A DNA stretch of 20,183 nucleotides, from positions 1-20,183 of the forward strand of contig JAKAMK010000006.1 of assembly GCA_021812925.1 (NCBI GenBank). The letters are read 5' to 3'. This stretch comes from a bacterium (lineage in GTDB: Bacteria > Patescibacteria > Paceibacteria > UBA9973 > UBA2103). The notes under the pieces were generated by a model. It was not told the origin of the DNA, ran no database searches, and worked only from the letters and a program-made list of their open reading frames with translations. Each line of letters opens with the position of its first letter. Within the stretch, counting starts at the first letter, position 1. Positions 13,684 to 19,797 of this stretch are shown piece by piece. The position numbers and the translations under genes are program-made.

Positions 13684-14367
13684 GTGATTTACCTCTTCCG
13701 GGGGACCGATACCGACAAGGTGCGCGCGAAAGCGTTCGCCTGGATTGCGGCCGCACGCCAGAAAGAGCCGAACCTCGCCTACGCGCGCCTCGCGCGCGAG
13801 GAGCTCACCGCGGGCACGCTCGCGCACGCGGCGCAGTCGGGCGGTCTCTTCGTGAAGCGGCTTCTCGTCCTTCTCGACGACCCGTACGGGAGTACGCGCG
13901 CGAAAGATGAGGACGAGGACGCGAGTGACACGACAACCGCACTCGACGATGCGCTCGAGATGCTCGAGCAGAGCGATAACGTCATCGTCATCCTCGCGCC
14001 GAAACTTCCGGTGGCAAAAGTGAAGAAGCTCGCCACGCGCGCGGCGAAGGAGTACGTCGTCGATTTGCCCGCGGCTCGCTCCGCGAGCCGCGGCTTCAAT
14101 ACGGCGCTCGTGAACGCGCTCGCGGCGAAGAAGCGCGACACGCTCTGGCTCGAGATTGAACGCGCGCTCCGCGCGGGTGACGCGCCGGAAATGGTGCACG
14201 GCCTCCTCCACTGGAAGGCGCGCGACCTCATGCAGAAGGGGAGTCGGGCGTGGAAGCCGGAAGAAGCTCGCGCGCTCTCGCTCTCTCTTATCGCGCTTCT
14301 CGTCGAGAGTCGTCGCAAAGGTCTCGACCTCGCCGAATCCCTCGAGCGCTTCGCGCTCTCTATCTAA
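13684..14367 (+). CDS. holA: DNA polymerase III delta subunit-like protein (short HolA)
   Basis: 227 residues against about 340 for canonical HolA, the clamp-loader subunit that opens the beta ring. It begins MIYLFRGTDTDKVRAKAFAW, like the N-terminal HolA G(x)D-x-x-R/K start. The middle has LFVKRLLVLLDDPYG (55-69) and DNVIVILAPKLP (97-108), matching the LFxxKRLVVL and VIxAxKLD strands of the family. The C-terminal collar region appears (EEARALSLSLIALLVESRRKGLDLAESLERFAL). A Walker A motif is absent, as usual for delta. The GTG start follows the -10 spacing rule. It ends 8 nt inside the convergent membrane protein gene. The family assignment is reasonable but the protein is divergent. Confidence 0.7.
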   Translation: MIYLFRGTDTDKVRAKAFAWIAAARQKEPNLAYARLAREELTAGTLAHAAQSGGLFVKRLLVLLDDPYGSTRAKDEDEDASDTTTALDDALEMLEQSDNVIVILAPKLPVAKVKKLATRAAKEYVVDLPAARSASRGFNTALVNALAAKKRDTLWLEIERALRAGDAPEMVHGLLHWKARDLMQKGSRAWKPEEARALSLSLIALLVESRRKGLDLAESLERFALSI

Positions 14368-14965
14368 CGCTATCGCGGGATGCCGCGCCCCGAGCGGGCA
14401 GCAGCTGCCGGAGCGCGAAAAGCATGATGAGTGCGTCGACCATGAATGAGTACACGGGAACGAGGAGGTTGTAGATGGTCAGGTGCGTCGTTGCGATAAG
14501 CTCGAGAGCCACGAAGGTCACGTAGAGTATCCAGAGGAACCAAGGCTCAGTCGACGGGTGCCGGTAGGTCTTGTACAGAGTCGGCACGCTCACTGCGAGG
14601 TCCGCGACGATACTGAGCGCGAGTGCGGTGAGCGGTTCGTTCGTGAGCGCCCACAGGACGATTGCGAGTATCGCCGTGGCGATGCTGAAGCGGTCGATAG
14701 GGGTCCAGGCCGCCTTGCCAGTCCGGAGCGCGACGAGGGCGACCAGACTGTTGCTGAACGCGCCGATGGCCGGGATGGCGAGCGACCAGTCGAGTCCCTG
14801 CGATGCTTGCGCCACGGCGGCGATGGCATAGAGGAGTGACCAGCCGAACCAGGAGACTGGGTTTGGTCGTGTGTCGTCGTGCAGGATGCTCCGTATGTAC
14901 GGGACGAGGAGGACGACCATGCCGATCGTCGCGCCGGTCCCGACTACGGCGTGCCAGTCATACAT
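14360..14965 (-). CDS. PQ-loop-like multi-pass membrane protein
   Basis: 201 residues with about six or seven hydrophobic segments. Two related blocks, TRPNPVSWFGWSLLYAIA (34-51) and HPSTEPWFLWILYVTFVALE (about 135-154), suggest two triple-helix bundles as in PQ-loop/SemiSWEET-type proteins, some of which transport small solutes. The substrate cannot be read from the sequence. The ATG at 14965 is preferred over a TTG six bases upstream, because TATACT ends 6 nt before it. It converges on holA with an 8-nt overlap. Confidence 0.75.
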   Translation of the reverse strand: MYDWHAVVGTGATIGMVVLLVPYIRSILHDDTRPNPVSWFGWSLLYAIAAVAQASQGLDWSLAIPAIGAFSNSLVALVALRTGKAAWTPIDRFSIATAILAIVLWALTNEPLTALALSIVADLAVSVPTLYKTYRHPSTEPWFLWILYVTFVALELIATTHLTIYNLLVPVYSFMVDALIMLFALRQLLPARGAASRDSVR

Positions 14966-14971
14966 CGGCAA

Positions 14972-14977
14972 AGTATA
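14972..14977 (-). promoter_or_regulatory. PQ-loop gene leaderless-type -10 box
   Basis: TATACT on the minus strand ends 6 nt before the ATG at 14965, the same hexamer and spacing as ruvC. Confidence 0.6.
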
Positions 14978-15071
14978 GCAGCGCCCGTCATGCGGCTCTG
15001 TTGGTCCGCCGCCATGCCCCCACTTGGAATCGGACCAAGGTCAGCGGCTCGATTACCGGACCTCCGTCTGT

Positions 15072-15077
15072 TATATT
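15072..15077 (+). promoter_or_regulatory. tRNA-Lys promoter -10 box
   Basis: TATATT ends 10 nt before the first base of tRNA-Lys, so a transcript would start about 3-4 nt before the mature tRNA. No good -35 box is seen. The endonuclease gene downstream probably depends on this promoter. Confidence 0.5.
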
Positions 15078-15087
15078 GTAAAGGTAT

Positions 15088-15159
15088 CCGCCCGTAGCTC
15101 AGTGGTAGAGCAGGAAGCTTTTAACTTCAAGGTCGGTGGTTCGATCCCACCCGGGCGGA
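15088..15159 (+). tRNA. tRNA-Lys (anticodon UUU)
   Basis: Full cloverleaf: acceptor CCGCCCG/CGGGCGG (15088-15094 with 15152-15158), D arm GCTC/GAGC, anticodon loop CTTTTAA with anticodon TTT, and T arm GGTGG-TTCGATC-CCACC. Discriminator is A at 15159. The top anticodon-stem pair is G-A. CCA is not encoded; the next bases are CATGG, and the ATG is the start codon of the endonuclease gene. Confidence 0.95.
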
Positions 15160-15160
15160 C

Positions 15161-15991
15161 ATGGAGAGGACGTTCAAAGAGCAGTGCATACGCTTGCGCC
15201 GGCAAGACAAGAGCATTGGCGAGATTGTAAAAATTACCGGCCGTCCAAAATCCTCGGTCTATACGCACATACACAATATTCCGCTCTCAGCAACAAAGCT
15301 CGCGCGCGTTCAGGCCGCTGCCATCGCGCGCATCAAGAAGTACCCGGCTGCCCGCAAAGGAAAGAGTGTTCGTCATTTTTCAAAATTCAATACCTGGAGT
15401 GCAGATGAGGTTCTTCTTGTTGCCCACCTGTTATTTGACGGGGAGATCGGCCGTGCGTGCATATATAACAACCGCAGTGAGGCGCTTATTGGGCGGGTCG
15501 AACGGTTGATGGGGAAGTGGTACGAGTACCCGCCGAAGCGCTTGAAAAATCAAAAGACCGGAGTGTGGCGTATTTCGTATTACAATGTGGCGCTCGCGAT
15601 TTACCTGCGTCAAAAAGCAGACGAATTACTCCGCACAATTTCTCATGCCTCGCTCGAACAAAAGAAGGCTTTCCTTACCGCGTTTTTCGATGATGAAGGA
15701 TGTATGGATTTTCGTCCGAAAGAAAAACGGCGGCAGGTACGCGGATACCAGAAGGACTTGAAGATACTACGAATTGTTCGAACGCTTCTTTTGGATCTCG
15801 GCATTGAGTCACGACTCACGATGCCGAACGAAGTGGTGGTACGCGGAAGAGAAAATCTTGCCAAGTTCGAAAAAGAAATCGGGTTTTCTCCTGGGGTGTC
15901 GGTGAACGGGAACCGCTCAAACAGCCGCTGGAAGAAACACATCGAGAAGCGGAAGCTCCTGCGAATGGCGATCGAATCGTACCAAGGCTAA
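15161..15991 (+). CDS. HTH-LAGLIDADG homing endonuclease-like protein
   Basis: 276 residues. An N-terminal helix-turn-helix (about 5-42: LRRQDKSIGEIVKITGRPKS...IHNIPLS) resembles resolvase-type DNA-binding domains. Two LAGLIDADG-like motifs follow: LLVAHLLFDGEI (85-96, D93) and FLTAFFDDEGCM (171-182, likely metal ligand E179). The protein should therefore fold as a monomeric two-motif nuclease. The ATG lies one base after tRNA-Lys, with no room for a promoter or ribosome site. Base composition is much lower in GC than the flanks: a sampled 60 bases (15661-15720) has 25 G/C, against 42 of 60 at 14041-14100. This is good evidence of horizontal acquisition. It converges on the lamin-tail gene with a 4-nt overlap. 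No intron structure was seen around it, so it appears free-standing. Confidence 0.85.
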   Translation: MERTFKEQCIRLRRQDKSIGEIVKITGRPKSSVYTHIHNIPLSATKLARVQAAAIARIKKYPAARKGKSVRHFSKFNTWSADEVLLVAHLLFDGEIGRACIYNNRSEALIGRVERLMGKWYEYPPKRLKNQKTGVWRISYYNVALAIYLRQKADELLRTISHASLEQKKAFLTAFFDDEGCMDFRPKEKRRQVRGYQKDLKILRIVRTLLLDLGIESRLTMPNEVVVRGRENLAKFEKEIGFSPGVSVNGNRSNSRWKKHIEKRKLLRMAIESYQG

Positions 15992-16935
15992 TAACTAAAT
16001 GCGTCGACCGTTTTCCCCTGCGCGTCGAGCAGCTTCACTACCTCGTGCTGCGAACGGAACATGCTGTTCGTGCGGCCGAGGTAGATGCGCCACGTGTCTC
16101 CGAGGAAGTCAGTGTCGCTTTCGTGCGCCGAGACGCAGCCGTTGTAGTTGAGGTACTTCACGAGGAAGGTCTGGCAGGCGCCCGAGACGGTCGTGGGCGG
16201 GGTGAGCACCGCCTGGCAGCGCGAGAGCGTGTCCACGTAGTCTATGCAGGAGGCGTCGCGCACGTAGTAGCTCGAGCCGTAGTAAGTCGTGAGCTCCGCG
16301 GTCGGTGACGGGCACGTGTCCGGGAGTGCGGGGGAGAAAGTCTGGAACTGCGCGAAGTAGCCGATGCACTTGTTCTCGCGGAAGGATGCGCCGATGGGCG
16401 AGCGGCCGCTTATGACGACGGCTTGCTCGCCTGGGCTGAGCACGATGTCCTGCACCGCGTTCACGATGCCCGAGTGCGGCGTCTCGGTGCCTTTCGGGAT
16501 GACGATGGCAGCGCCGGTCGCTTCGCTCTCGAGCGTCCAGCCCGAGAGGTCGACCGGCGTACCGGCGTTCGAGTCGACTGAGATGCGCACGGATTCGTTG
16601 TTCGGGTCTGTCGACCCGGCACCGGAGACGTAGTGCGAGAGCGTCACGATGCCGCGGTAGGGCGACGGCGTGCCGAAGTCGACCCCGGAGAGCGACGAGG
16701 AGGACGGGACGGGTGCGTTCGAGCCCGTGCCGCTCGAGGAACCGGGGAGTGAGACGCCGCTGCTGCCGAGCGAGAACGGTGCGGTGGGAAGCGAGAGGTA
16801 GCCGCCGCCGCCGAGCGCGCCCGGCTGCGAGAGCGTCGGGCCGGAGAAGGCGAGCTGGTGCGTCGGGCCGCCAGTCGCGACCCAGATGAGGAATATGAAT
16901 GCGAAGATGCCTATGAAAAACCACGCGTCGTGCAT
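15988..16935 (-). CDS. Membrane-anchored lamin-tail-like surface protein
   Basis: 315 residues. One N-terminal hydrophobic segment (about 5-21, WFFIGIFAFIFLIWVAT) anchors the protein. A Gly/Ser/Pro-rich linker (about 35-90) leads to a lamin-tail-type beta domain: NESVRISVDSNAGTPVDLSGWTLES (118-142), then IVLSPGEQAVVISG and the closing VVKLLDAQGKTVDAFSY. Six cysteines (in KCIGY, DTCPS, ASCID, SRCQA, GACQT and NGCVS) lie outside the membrane and could form disulfides. Lamin-tail domains in bacterial surface proteins are thought to mediate adhesion or scaffolding; the role here is inference. The C-terminus looks natural, so the neighbouring endonuclease has not truncated it. Confidence 0.78.
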   Translation of the reverse strand: MHDAWFFIGIFAFIFLIWVATGGPTHQLAFSGPTLSQPGALGGGGYLSLPTAPFSLGSSGVSLPGSSSGTGSNAPVPSSSSLSGVDFGTPSPYRGIVTLSHYVSGAGSTDPNNESVRISVDSNAGTPVDLSGWTLESEATGAAIVIPKGTETPHSGIVNAVQDIVLSPGEQAVVISGRSPIGASFRENKCIGYFAQFQTFSPALPDTCPSPTAELTTYYGSSYYVRDASCIDYVDTLSRCQAVLTPPTTVSGACQTFLVKYLNYNGCVSAHESDTDFLGDTWRIYLGRTNSMFRSQHEVVKLLDAQGKTVDAFSY

Positions 16936-16941
16936 AGGGGA

Positions 16942-16947
16942 ATAGTA
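16942..16947 (-). promoter_or_regulatory. Lamin-tail gene leaderless-type -10 box
   Basis: TACTAT on the minus strand ends 6 nt before the ATG at 16935. Confidence 0.55.
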
Positions 16948-16957
16948 GCAGACGGCA

Positions 16958-16984
16958 GGAGCAGTCGGCAGGGGCTACTGCTCC
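16958..16984 (-). terminator. Hairpin at the end of the Mur ligase gene
   Basis: GGAGCAGT (16958-16965) and ACTGCTCC (16977-16984) form an 8-bp stem that overlaps the last codons and stop of the Mur ligase gene. No T run follows. It may be a weak terminator ahead of the lamin-tail promoter. Confidence 0.35.
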
Positions 16985-18261
16985 TGTTTACTGCGGGTTA
17001 CTATCCGCTCCAGCTCTTCGCGCACGACGCGCGCGTCGCTCCACGGCTCTCTCGAGCCGTGCGCGCCCATGATGAACGGGTCAGTGCCTTTGCCGGTAAT
17101 CAAGACCGCTACTCGGCCTTGATTATCCCGAGAGGAGTCGAGGGATTCGGCGCCCTTCGACATGCTGAGGGCAAGTCGCAGTGCGGCGCGTATGGCTTCG
17201 CGCCGGTCCATGATGATCTGCGGCGCGCGCGCCATGCCTTCCGCCATCGCGTCGACGATCGCGCGCGGGTCCTCGTCGTACGGGTCCTCGTTCGTGAGGA
17301 TGACCGCGTCGCACGCTTCGTCCGCGATTTTTCCCATCGCCGGCCGCTTCCAGGTGTCGCGGCCGCCGCCCGTGTTCCCGAGCACGCAGACCTTCCGCAC
17401 GGGGTAGGCGTCGTAGAGCGCCTGGAGCGAATCGGGCGTGTGCGCGTAATCGACGATGGCAGTGAAGGGCTGCCCAAGCTCGATGCGCTCCGTGCGCCCG
17501 GGGATGCGCTCGAGCGATGCGAGCGCCTCGCTCACCCGCGCGAGCGGAAGTGCGAGGAACTCGCCGACCTTCGCGACGGCGAGCGCGTTCATCACGCTGA
17601 AGCTGCCGGGCAGCCGCATCGAGAACCGCGTCCCGTGGTACGTGAACGCGGCCGTGCCGGCGCCGAGCGCGACGTCTTCCGCGTCCGCGTATGAGAAGGG
17701 AAGCTTCATCTCAACGGGGAGCGCGAGGTACCGCGCGCTCTCTGGGTCGTCGGCGTTCGCGATTATCGCGCGCGGGCGCTTCGGCGAGGCCGCGAGCGCT
17801 TTGCCTATCCTGAATTTCGCATCCGCGTACTTCTCGAACGAGCCGTGGCTCTCGATGTGCTCGCGGTGCAGGTTCGTGAACACGAGCGCATCGAGGGCGA
17901 GGAAGCGGTGTCGGTGCTGCAGGGCGCCCTCGCTCGTGAGCTCGACAATCGCATGCGTGCAGCCTTTCGCGACCGCATCCGCGAGGAACTGCTGGATGAA
18001 GCCGCGACCGGGCAGCGTCATCTTGTAGAAGTTCGGGCGCGACTCGTCTTTCACCGCGAAGCGGATGGTGCCCGCGACCGCGGTCGGGAGCCCGGCCGCG
18101 GTGCAGGTCGCGTAGAGCATCTCGGTCACGGACGACTTGCCCTTTGTGCCGGTCACGCCGATTACCGTGAGCTTTCGCGCGGGGAAACCGTAGTAGAGCG
18201 CGGAGCAAAGCGCCCACAGGTAGTGGTACGGAGAGAGGATCGCTCGGCGAAGCTTCCTCAT
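16975..18261 (-). CDS. MurE-like Mur ligase without the N-terminal UDP-binding domain
   Basis: 428 residues. Mur ligases add amino acids to the peptidoglycan precursor using ATP. A hydrophobic start (about 11-27, PYHYLWALCSALYYGF) leads directly to the P-loop GVTGTKGKSS (35-44), which in MurE usually lies near residue 110, so the UDP-MurNAc-binding domain is missing. Other core motifs are present: the central ELTSEGALQHRHR (107-119) and FTNLHREH (128-135); the C-terminal RTERIE (256-261), VDYAHTPDSL (270-279), GNTGGGRDTWKRPAMG (295-310) and TNEDPYDEDP (323-332). The last replaces the DNPR motif that binds diaminopimelate, so the added residue is uncertain. Residues 366-382 look like an in-frame repeat insertion. 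Its ATG overlaps the ruvA TGA by 4 nt, indicating coupling. Confidence 0.88.
   Translation of the reverse strand: MRKLRRAILSPYHYLWALCSALYYGFPARKLTVIGVTGTKGKSSVTEMLYATCTAAGLPTAVAGTIRFAVKDESRPNFYKMTLPGRGFIQQFLADAVAKGCTHAIVELTSEGALQHRHRFLALDALVFTNLHREHIESHGSFEKYADAKFRIGKALAASPKRPRAIIANADDPESARYLALPVEMKLPFSYADAEDVALGAGTAAFTYHGTRFSMRLPGSFSVMNALAVAKVGEFLALPLARVSEALASLERIPGRTERIELGQPFTAIVDYAHTPDSLQALYDAYPVRKVCVLGNTGGGRDTWKRPAMGKIADEACDAVILTNEDPYDEDPRAIVDAMAEGMARAPQIIMDRREAIRAALRLALSMSKGAESLDSSRDNQGRVAVLITGKGTDPFIMGAHGSREPWSDARVVREELERIVTRSKQEQ
17116..17172. repeat. Palindromic repeat insertion inside the Mur ligase gene
   Basis: GCCCTTCGACATGCTGAGGG followed by C (17152-17172) is a near-palindrome (GCCCT...AGGGC). 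A second palindrome-like unit lies at 17128-17147 (TCCC...GGGA, around a CTCGAC-type core). Together they encode residues SMSKGAESLDSSRDNQG, exactly where related ligases have only a short turn between the RLAL helix and the VAVLITGKG strand. The frame is kept. The sequence resembles short dispersed CCCTTCGACA-type repeats known from memory in other bacterial genomes. Confidence 0.55.
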
Positions 18262-18803
18262 GCGTGCGCGGAGAGTGCCGCCTTCAGGCGGGCATCTTTT
18301 CCTGAAATCGAATCGGGAACGGCCTGGAGCGCCGTGCGTGCCTCCCGCTCCGTGTAGCCGAGGGCTACGAGCGTATCGAACACCTCGCCATCGGCGTCGT
18401 CGTGCGCAGCCGGTCCCACTTTCTCCGCGAGTTCGACGAGGAGCTTCTCCGCGCTCTTCTTGCCGAGCCCGACGACCTTCGTGAGGTAGCTGAGGTCGCG
18501 CTTCGCTATCGCGCCCATGAGCTGTCCGCGCGGTGCGCGACGCATGACCGAGAGCGCAGTCTTCGGGCCCACGCCTGAGACGCTGAGGAGCTTCTCGAAG
18601 AAGTCGCGGTCGGCCGAGTCGGGGAAGCCGTAGAGGTCCATGCCGTCTTGCTTCACCGCGAGATGGGTCGCGAGGATCGTCTCAGCGCCTGTCGTGAGCG
18701 ACTCGGGCGCGCTCAGGTATACCTGGACGCCGAACCCGGCGACCTCGATGACCGCGCCGAGGGGCGAGGTCGAGAGCACCGTGCCGCGGATCTGGCGAAT
18801 CAT
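18258..18803 (-). CDS. ruvA: Holliday-junction binding protein RuvA
   Basis: 181 residues (usual about 190-205). RuvA tetramers hold the junction and recruit RuvB. The OB-fold domain begins MIRQIRGTVLSTSPLGAVIEVAGFG-like. Domain II has helix-hairpin-helix elements SVSGVGPKTALSVM (74-87) and VVGLGKKSAEKLLVEL (109-124). Domain III (DTLVALGYTEREARTALQAV) is the RuvB-binding part. The start at 18803 is chosen over 18866: the conserved protein begins MIRQIRG and TACGAT ends 6 nt before it. It is divergent from rpsT across 56 bp and coupled to the Mur ligase by a 4-nt overlap. Confidence 0.96.
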   Translation of the reverse strand: MIRQIRGTVLSTSPLGAVIEVAGFGVQVYLSAPESLTTGAETILATHLAVKQDGMDLYGFPDSADRDFFEKLLSVSGVGPKTALSVMRRAPRGQLMGAIAKRDLSYLTKVVGLGKKSAEKLLVELAEKVGPAAHDDADGEVFDTLVALGYTEREARTALQAVPDSISGKDARLKAALSAHA

Positions 18804-18809
18804 GGAACC

Positions 18810-18815
18810 ATCGTA
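18810..18815 (-). promoter_or_regulatory. ruvA-mur leaderless-type -10 box
   Basis: TACGAT on the minus strand ends 6 nt before the ruvA ATG. Confidence 0.45.
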
Positions 18816-18822
18816 CCATTCC

Positions 18823-18851
18823 TTGCGAAAATCAGTCGCGTACCGTACTAT
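18823..18851 (+). promoter_or_regulatory. rpsT promoter with -35 and -10
   Basis: TTGCGA (18823-18828), a 17-bp spacer and TACTAT (18846-18851). The -10 ends 8 nt before the rpsT ATG, so the mRNA should start at the start codon. This is the only leaderless-type promoter here with a fair -35 box, in keeping with a strongly expressed ribosomal gene. Confidence 0.65.
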
Positions 18852-18859
18852 GCGGCCAC

Positions 18860-19126
18860 ATGGCAATTACCTCGTCCGCAAAGAAAGCCATCCGCTCTTC
18901 CGCACGGAAGCGGGTGTTCAACCTGCGCCGCAAGGCCGCGCTCTATGACGCTACGAAGGCGGTAAAGAAAGCGCTCGCCGCAAAAGACGCCGCCGGTGCG
19001 GAGAAGCTCCTCCCGGCCGCCTACCAGGCTATCGACAAGGCCAAGAAGCGCGGCGTCTTGAAGGGCAATACGGCAGACCGCAAGAAAGCGCGCCTTTCGG
19101 CCGCCATCGCGCGCGCGAAGGCGTAA
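18860..19126 (+). CDS. rpsT: 30S ribosomal protein S20
   Basis: 88 residues, the standard S20 length, lysine- and alanine-rich. It begins MAITSSAKKAIRSSARKRVF, matching the S20 start (xSAxKRxRxxxxRxxxN). The C-terminal AAYQAIDKAKKRGVLKGNTADRKKARL contains the conserved DKAxKKGxIHxNxAxRKKSRL-type block. S20 binds 16S rRNA early in 30S assembly. It forms a single-gene unit with its own promoter and a clear terminator. Confidence 0.97.
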   Translation: MAITSSAKKAIRSSARKRVFNLRRKAALYDATKAVKKALAAKDAAGAEKLLPAAYQAIDKAKKRGVLKGNTADRKKARLSAAIARAKA

Positions 19127-19137
19127 GATTCTGCAAA

Positions 19138-19170
19138 GAAATCGCCCCAGCCTTTGGCCGGGGCGATTTC
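19138..19170 (+). terminator. rpsT terminator
   Basis: GAAATCGCCCC (19138-19148) pairs with GGGGCGATTTC (19160-19170), an 11-bp stem followed by a T-rich stretch (TCTCGTTGT). It lies 11 nt after rpsT and could also stop transcription from tRNA-Arg on the other strand. Confidence 0.85.
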
Positions 19171-19176
19171 TCGTTG

Positions 19177-19248
19177 TGCTCTCGGCCAGAATCGAACTGG
19201 CATTGGCCCCTTCGGAGGGGGCTATCCTATCCGTTGAATGACGAGAGC
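19177..19248 (-). tRNA. tRNA-Arg (anticodon CCG)
   Basis: Acceptor GCTCTCG/CGAGAGC, anticodon stem GCCCC/GGGGC with loop CTCCGAA giving anticodon CCG, and T arm GCCAG-TTCGATT-CTGGC. Discriminator A is at 19177. CCA is not encoded (next bases on the minus strand are CAA). Confidence 0.93.
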
Positions 19249-19259
19249 GAAGTGAGGAC

Positions 19260-19327
19260 ATGCGTATGCTATCAAATGGCATACGCATACGCCGAACAAG
19301 TCTCTCGTATGCCTATACATACGAGAG
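19260..19327. repeat. Two adjacent perfect hairpins upstream of tRNA-Arg(CCG)
   Basis: Hairpin 1 pairs ATGCGTATGC (19260-19269) with GCATACGCAT (19279-19288), loop 9. Hairpin 2 pairs CTCTCGTATG (19302-19311) with CATACGAGAG (19318-19327), loop 6. Both are 10-bp perfect stems with a shared GTATG/CATAC core, 13 nt apart. The 181-bp gap 19249-19429 holds no other supported gene. Confidence 0.7.
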
Positions 19328-19415
19328 CGTGGGGACACGATACTACGAACCGTGCAGTGCGCCAAAAGGCGCCGCGGCAATCCCCGCGTCCGGCGAGGCG
19401 GCGCGTTCGCTCCGG

Positions 19416-19421
19416 TATACT
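19416..19421 (+). promoter_or_regulatory. Leaderless-type -10 box of the small membrane gene at 19430
   Basis: TATACT ends 8 nt before the ATG at 19430. Confidence 0.5.
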
Positions 19422-19429
19422 GGGCACAC

Positions 19430-19780
19430 ATGACGAACATTCTCATCTACTTCGTGACGGGCGGCATCGTGACGACCGCCATAGTGCTCCTCGAGGAGAG
19501 CGGCTTGCGCCTCCTCTCCGGGTTCGCGACCCTCATGCCCGTCTTCACGCTCATCGGCTACTTCTTCATCGGCGAATCGCGCGGCGGTACGGCGCTCAGC
19601 AGTCATGCCGCACTCGTGCTCGTCGGTACCCTCGTTGCCTGGGTGCCCTACATGCTCGCGGTCATCTACCTCGCGCCGCACTACGACACATACACGACGA
19701 TCGGCATCGCGCTCCTCGTCTTCTTCGTACTCGCGCTCACGTTCCTCTTCCTCGTCCAGCGCTTCGGCTGGTTCGCGTAG
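19430..19780 (+). CDS. Four-helix small membrane protein, function unknown
   Basis: 116 residues with four hydrophobic segments (about 3-21, 27-48, 58-84 and 92-112). It begins MTNILIYFVTGGIVTTAIVL and ends FLVQRFGWFA. A short polar loop (GESRGGTALSS, about 49-59) separates helices 2 and 3. The layout recalls small GlpM/DUF3147-like membrane proteins, but this is only a resemblance. The ATG at 19430 is chosen over an upstream in-frame ATG at 19352, because upstream residues are arginine-rich and non-membrane-like, and TATACT ends 8 nt before 19430. It is followed at once by a repeat with a hairpin terminator. Confidence 0.72.
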   Translation: MTNILIYFVTGGIVTTAIVLLEESGLRLLSGFATLMPVFTLIGYFFIGESRGGTALSSHAALVLVGTLVAWVPYMLAVIYLAPHYDTYTTIGIALLVFFVLALTFLFLVQRFGWFA

Positions 19781-19797
19781 CGGGTGCGTCTCGCAGA

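Noticed and set aside
15088..15991. Group I or group II intron in tRNA-Lys carrying the endonuclease
   Set aside because: The tRNA is uninterrupted and complete before the endonuclease ORF, and no intron core motifs were recognised downstream.
15161..16935. Truncation of the lamin-tail gene by the homing endonuclease insertion
   Set aside because: The lamin-tail protein ends in the natural LLDAQGKTVDAFSY strand. The 4-nt stop overlap is an ordinary convergent arrangement.
280..18803. Recoded UGA (as in Gracilibacteria or SR1)
   Set aside because: UGA occurs as a terminal stop at natural protein ends (dnaA, tsaE, ruvA) and not inside conserved domains.
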